NCBI GenBank assembly: GCA_045578305.1
Contig: JAZNKA010000056.1
Coordinates: 1 to 8,373 of the forward strand
DNA from: SIG440 sp045578305
GTDB lineage: Bacteria; Bacillota; Clostridia; Monoglobales; Monoglobaceae
Reading direction: 5' to 3'
Length of the DNA: 8,373 nt
Positions 6,880-8,373 of this stretch are shown in pieces. The translations under genes were made by a program, and so were the position numbers. Within the stretch, counting starts at the first letter, position 1. Each line of letters starts with the position of its first letter. Under the pieces are notes generated by a model. The model saw only the letters and a list, made by a program, of their open reading frames with translations. It was not told where the DNA came from and ran no database searches.

Positions 6880-7200
6880 ATGGTTGCAAAATATATAAAT
6901 ACCCACTACTACAAAAATATCACACAAGAGCAACTTTGCGAAATGGCAGGATACTCGCCTGCCCATCTCAGACGATTGTTTGTCAAGGTTTTTGGTGTTT
7001 CGCCCCGGCAATATATTCTGGACTGTAAAATGGAACGCGCCAAGGAACTGCTTCTTCACATACCCGAACAAACAGTAGAAGAAATTTCGGATATGCTTGG
7101 ATTTTGCTCGCCCTCGTATTTTTGCAGACTTTTTAAAAACAAAGTGGGAATGTCCCCTGTTGAATATAAAAAATCAGTTGACAGAAGACTGGAAATATAA
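6880..7200 (+). CDS. Stand-alone AraC-family DNA-binding domain protein (short or N-terminally truncated regulator)
   Basis: This 106-residue protein consists of only the two helix-turn-helix motifs of an AraC/XylS regulator. HTH1 spans about residues 16-35 (EQLCEMAGYSPAHLRRLF), a linker helix follows (YILDCKMERAKELLL), and HTH2 spans about 67-86. The family signature ending in FKNKVGMSPVEYK runs to residue 97. Full-length family members in Bacillota are about 270-300 residues with an N-terminal sensor domain. Here all three plus frames are closed shortly upstream (stops at 6853, 6824 and 6870), so no sensor domain is encoded. No clear ribosome binding site precedes the only in-frame ATG. The size equals that of SoxS, so a functional solo regulator is possible; a decayed remnant is the alternative. 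It lies divergent from the permease and ends at a shared terminator. Confidence 0.7.
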   Translation: MVAKYINTHYYKNITQEQLCEMAGYSPAHLRRLFVKVFGVSPRQYILDCKMERAKELLLHIPEQTVEEISDMLGFCSPSYFCRLFKNKVGMSPVEYKKSVDRRLEI

Positions 7201-7205
7201 AAAGC

Positions 7206-7240
7206 AAAAAAGCAGAACCGAAAATCAGTTCTGCTTTTTT
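7206..7240. terminator. Bidirectional rho-independent terminator between convergent genes
   Basis: A perfect 13-bp stem (AAAAAAGCAGAAC at 7206-7218 against GTTCTGCTTTTTT at 7228-7240) encloses a 9-nt loop. The A and T tracts at the ends give a U-run in both directions. It begins 5 bp after the plus-strand AraC-type stop and lies 15 bp past the minus-strand transporter stop, so it should end both transcripts. Confidence 0.92.
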
Positions 7241-7255
7241 GACTAAATATGTATT

Positions 7256-8373
7256 TTAGAATAAAATTATAATAAATTGTGCCGCAAACACTACCGCAAC
7301 AAGTGCAATTGGATATGTCGCTGCATACGCCGCTGCCACATCCTCTGTTCCTGCAACATGGATAAGTGTACCTAATGCCGGTGTGCTTGTCATACCGCCT
7401 GTAATGGAGCCAAGGATGTTAAGCAAGCTGATTTTAAGAATATATTTTGCAAAAACAAAACCAATTATCATAGGCACAATTGTCATTACTGCTCCATAAA
7501 CAAAATAGTCAATCTTAAATTCCTGCACAAATCTTGCACCGCCTGAAATTCCGGCACCGGTAAGAAAAAGAACAAGTCCTAATTCTCTGAAAACCTTAAG
7601 TGTTGTTACAGATGGCATAATGTTTATTTTTCCCACTCTTCCAAAATGACCAAAAACCAAGGAAGCCAAAAGACATCCGCCGGTTGTTGTCAGCGAGAAA
7701 GTTGTTCCATCCAGACCCTTGCTTGAAAGGGGAATTTTTATCATTCCGATAAAGATTCCAATAACTGCCGCAATGGCAAAAGGAGCAATACCAAAATCAT
7801 CAAGGTCAATCAACTTGCCAGTCTGTTTTTTAGCTGCTACTTGTTCAGCAGCAACCAATTTTGCGCGTTCTTCGTCCATATTAACCTTCAAAAGTTTGGG
7901 CATAAGTTGAACAAACAAAACAACGCCGATAACACCAAAGATATAGGCAATACCATAGCCAACCGAAACAAGCTGCTCCAACTCGGGACTTGCGACAGAT
8001 GCCTTAGCCGCCGAAAATGCCGGGGTAGATGTAAGAGCTCCGGCAAAAAGACCTGATACGATTGCCGAAAGCTTTTCCATATCAGTCTCGCCCATCAGCT
8101 TGCCAACATACACGCACCCCAATGCAACAAGCGCACCCGACACTATGATAACCATACCCAACAATACATATGAAGTGAAGTTTTTCTTCATATTGCTGAA
8201 GAATTTCGGGCCTGCAATAAAGCCTACTGAAGTAACAAAAAGGATAAGGCCCAAATTCTCTACAATCTTCAGTGCCTTGTCCGTATAGTTGGGCAGCTGC
8301 GCTTCTAACGGAGAATAGAAGAAACAGCCAAAGAGCAGAGCAACGATAAATACACCGGCTGTACCCAGGTTTA
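7256..8373 (-). CDS. AspT/YidE/YbjL-type membrane transporter without RCK domains, 5' end cut by window edge
   Basis: At least 371 residues of a polytopic membrane protein; the frame is open to the right edge, so the start lies outside. It has two homologous halves: NLGLILFVTSVGFIAG at 8210-8257 followed by SGLFAGALTSTPAF (8015-8056), and ELGLVLFLTGAGISGG at 7538-7585 followed by GSITGGMTSTPAL (7373-7411). The repeated G-x-x-x-G-x-x-TSTPA is the hallmark of the aspartate-alanine exchanger (AspT) family. Members usually carry one or two TrkA-C/RCK domains between the halves and total about 540-560 residues. Here the halves are joined only by a charged linker of about 35 residues (MDEERAKLVAAEQVAAKKQ), so the protein is a compact form. 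Likely substrates are amino acids or dicarboxylates, by family resemblance only. It faces the AraC-type gene across a shared terminator. Confidence 0.88.
   Translation of the reverse strand, partial: NLGTAGVFIVALLFGCFFYSPLEAQLPNYTDKALKIVENLGLILFVTSVGFIAGPKFFSNMKKNFTSYVLLGMVIIVSGALVALGCVYVGKLMGETDMEKLSAIVSGLFAGALTSTPAFSAAKASVASPELEQLVSVGYGIAYIFGVIGVVLFVQLMPKLLKVNMDEERAKLVAAEQVAAKKQTGKLIDLDDFGIAPFAIAAVIGIFIGMIKIPLSSKGLDGTTFSLTTTGGCLLASLVFGHFGRVGKINIMPSVTTLKVFRELGLVLFLTGAGISGGARFVQEFKIDYFVYGAVMTIVPMIIGFVFAKYILKISLLNILGSITGGMTSTPALGTLIHVAGTEDVAAAYAATYPIALVAVVFAAQFIIILF

Noticed and set aside
1..8373. CRISPR array, tRNA, insertion sequence or phage module
   Set aside because: No regularly spaced repeats, cloverleaf-like sequence, transposase motifs or terminal repeats were seen.

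Overview
The window looks like a chromosomal segment of a low-GC Gram-positive anaerobe, most likely Clostridia (Bacillota). This is inferred from the AT-rich intergenic DNA, strong GGAGG-type ribosome binding sites, near-consensus sigma-A promoters with 16-17 bp spacers, U-tailed hairpin terminators, and Firmicutes-style versions of the housekeeping proteins. No rRNA, tRNA, CRISPR array, insertion sequence or phage gene is visible.

Layout. Positions 1-4995 hold six genes on the minus strand, tightly spaced with no convincing terminator between them. In transcription order they are a YbaK-type aminoacyl-tRNA deacylase, a PHP-domain phosphoesterase of the histidinol-phosphatase type, a cytoplasmic SGNH/GDSL hydrolase, a 12-TM MFS transporter resembling organophosphate antiporters, an orphan lipoprotein, and glucose-6-phosphate isomerase (pgi, running off the left edge). 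A near-consensus promoter lies before ybaK and a second plausible one just before pgi, so pgi may be read both from the operon and on its own.

Positions 5183-6711 form a self-contained minus-strand unit: a strong extended -10 promoter, an APC-superfamily amino acid permease, and a 12-bp GC-rich terminator. Divergent from it, on the plus strand, is a 106-residue protein that is only the DNA-binding half of an AraC-family regulator. The roughly 250-bp region between them carries an imperfect inverted repeat that could be an operator. A bidirectional terminator (7206-7240) then separates this regulator from a convergent minus-strand gene (7256 to beyond the right edge). That gene encodes a two-fold repeated AspT/YidE-type membrane transporter which lacks the usual RCK/TrkA-C domains.

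How the parts may fit together. The permease, the truncated regulator and the AspT-like transporter suggest an amino acid or dicarboxylate transport neighbourhood. The left operon mixes tRNA quality control, phosphoester or ester hydrolysis, solute transport and glycolysis, and may simply be a housekeeping operon. I found no clear new multi-gene system. The best leads are the stand-alone AraC DNA-binding protein with its possible operator, the MFS protein that appears to have lost both phosphate-binding arginines of its relatives, and the RCK-less AspT-type transporter.
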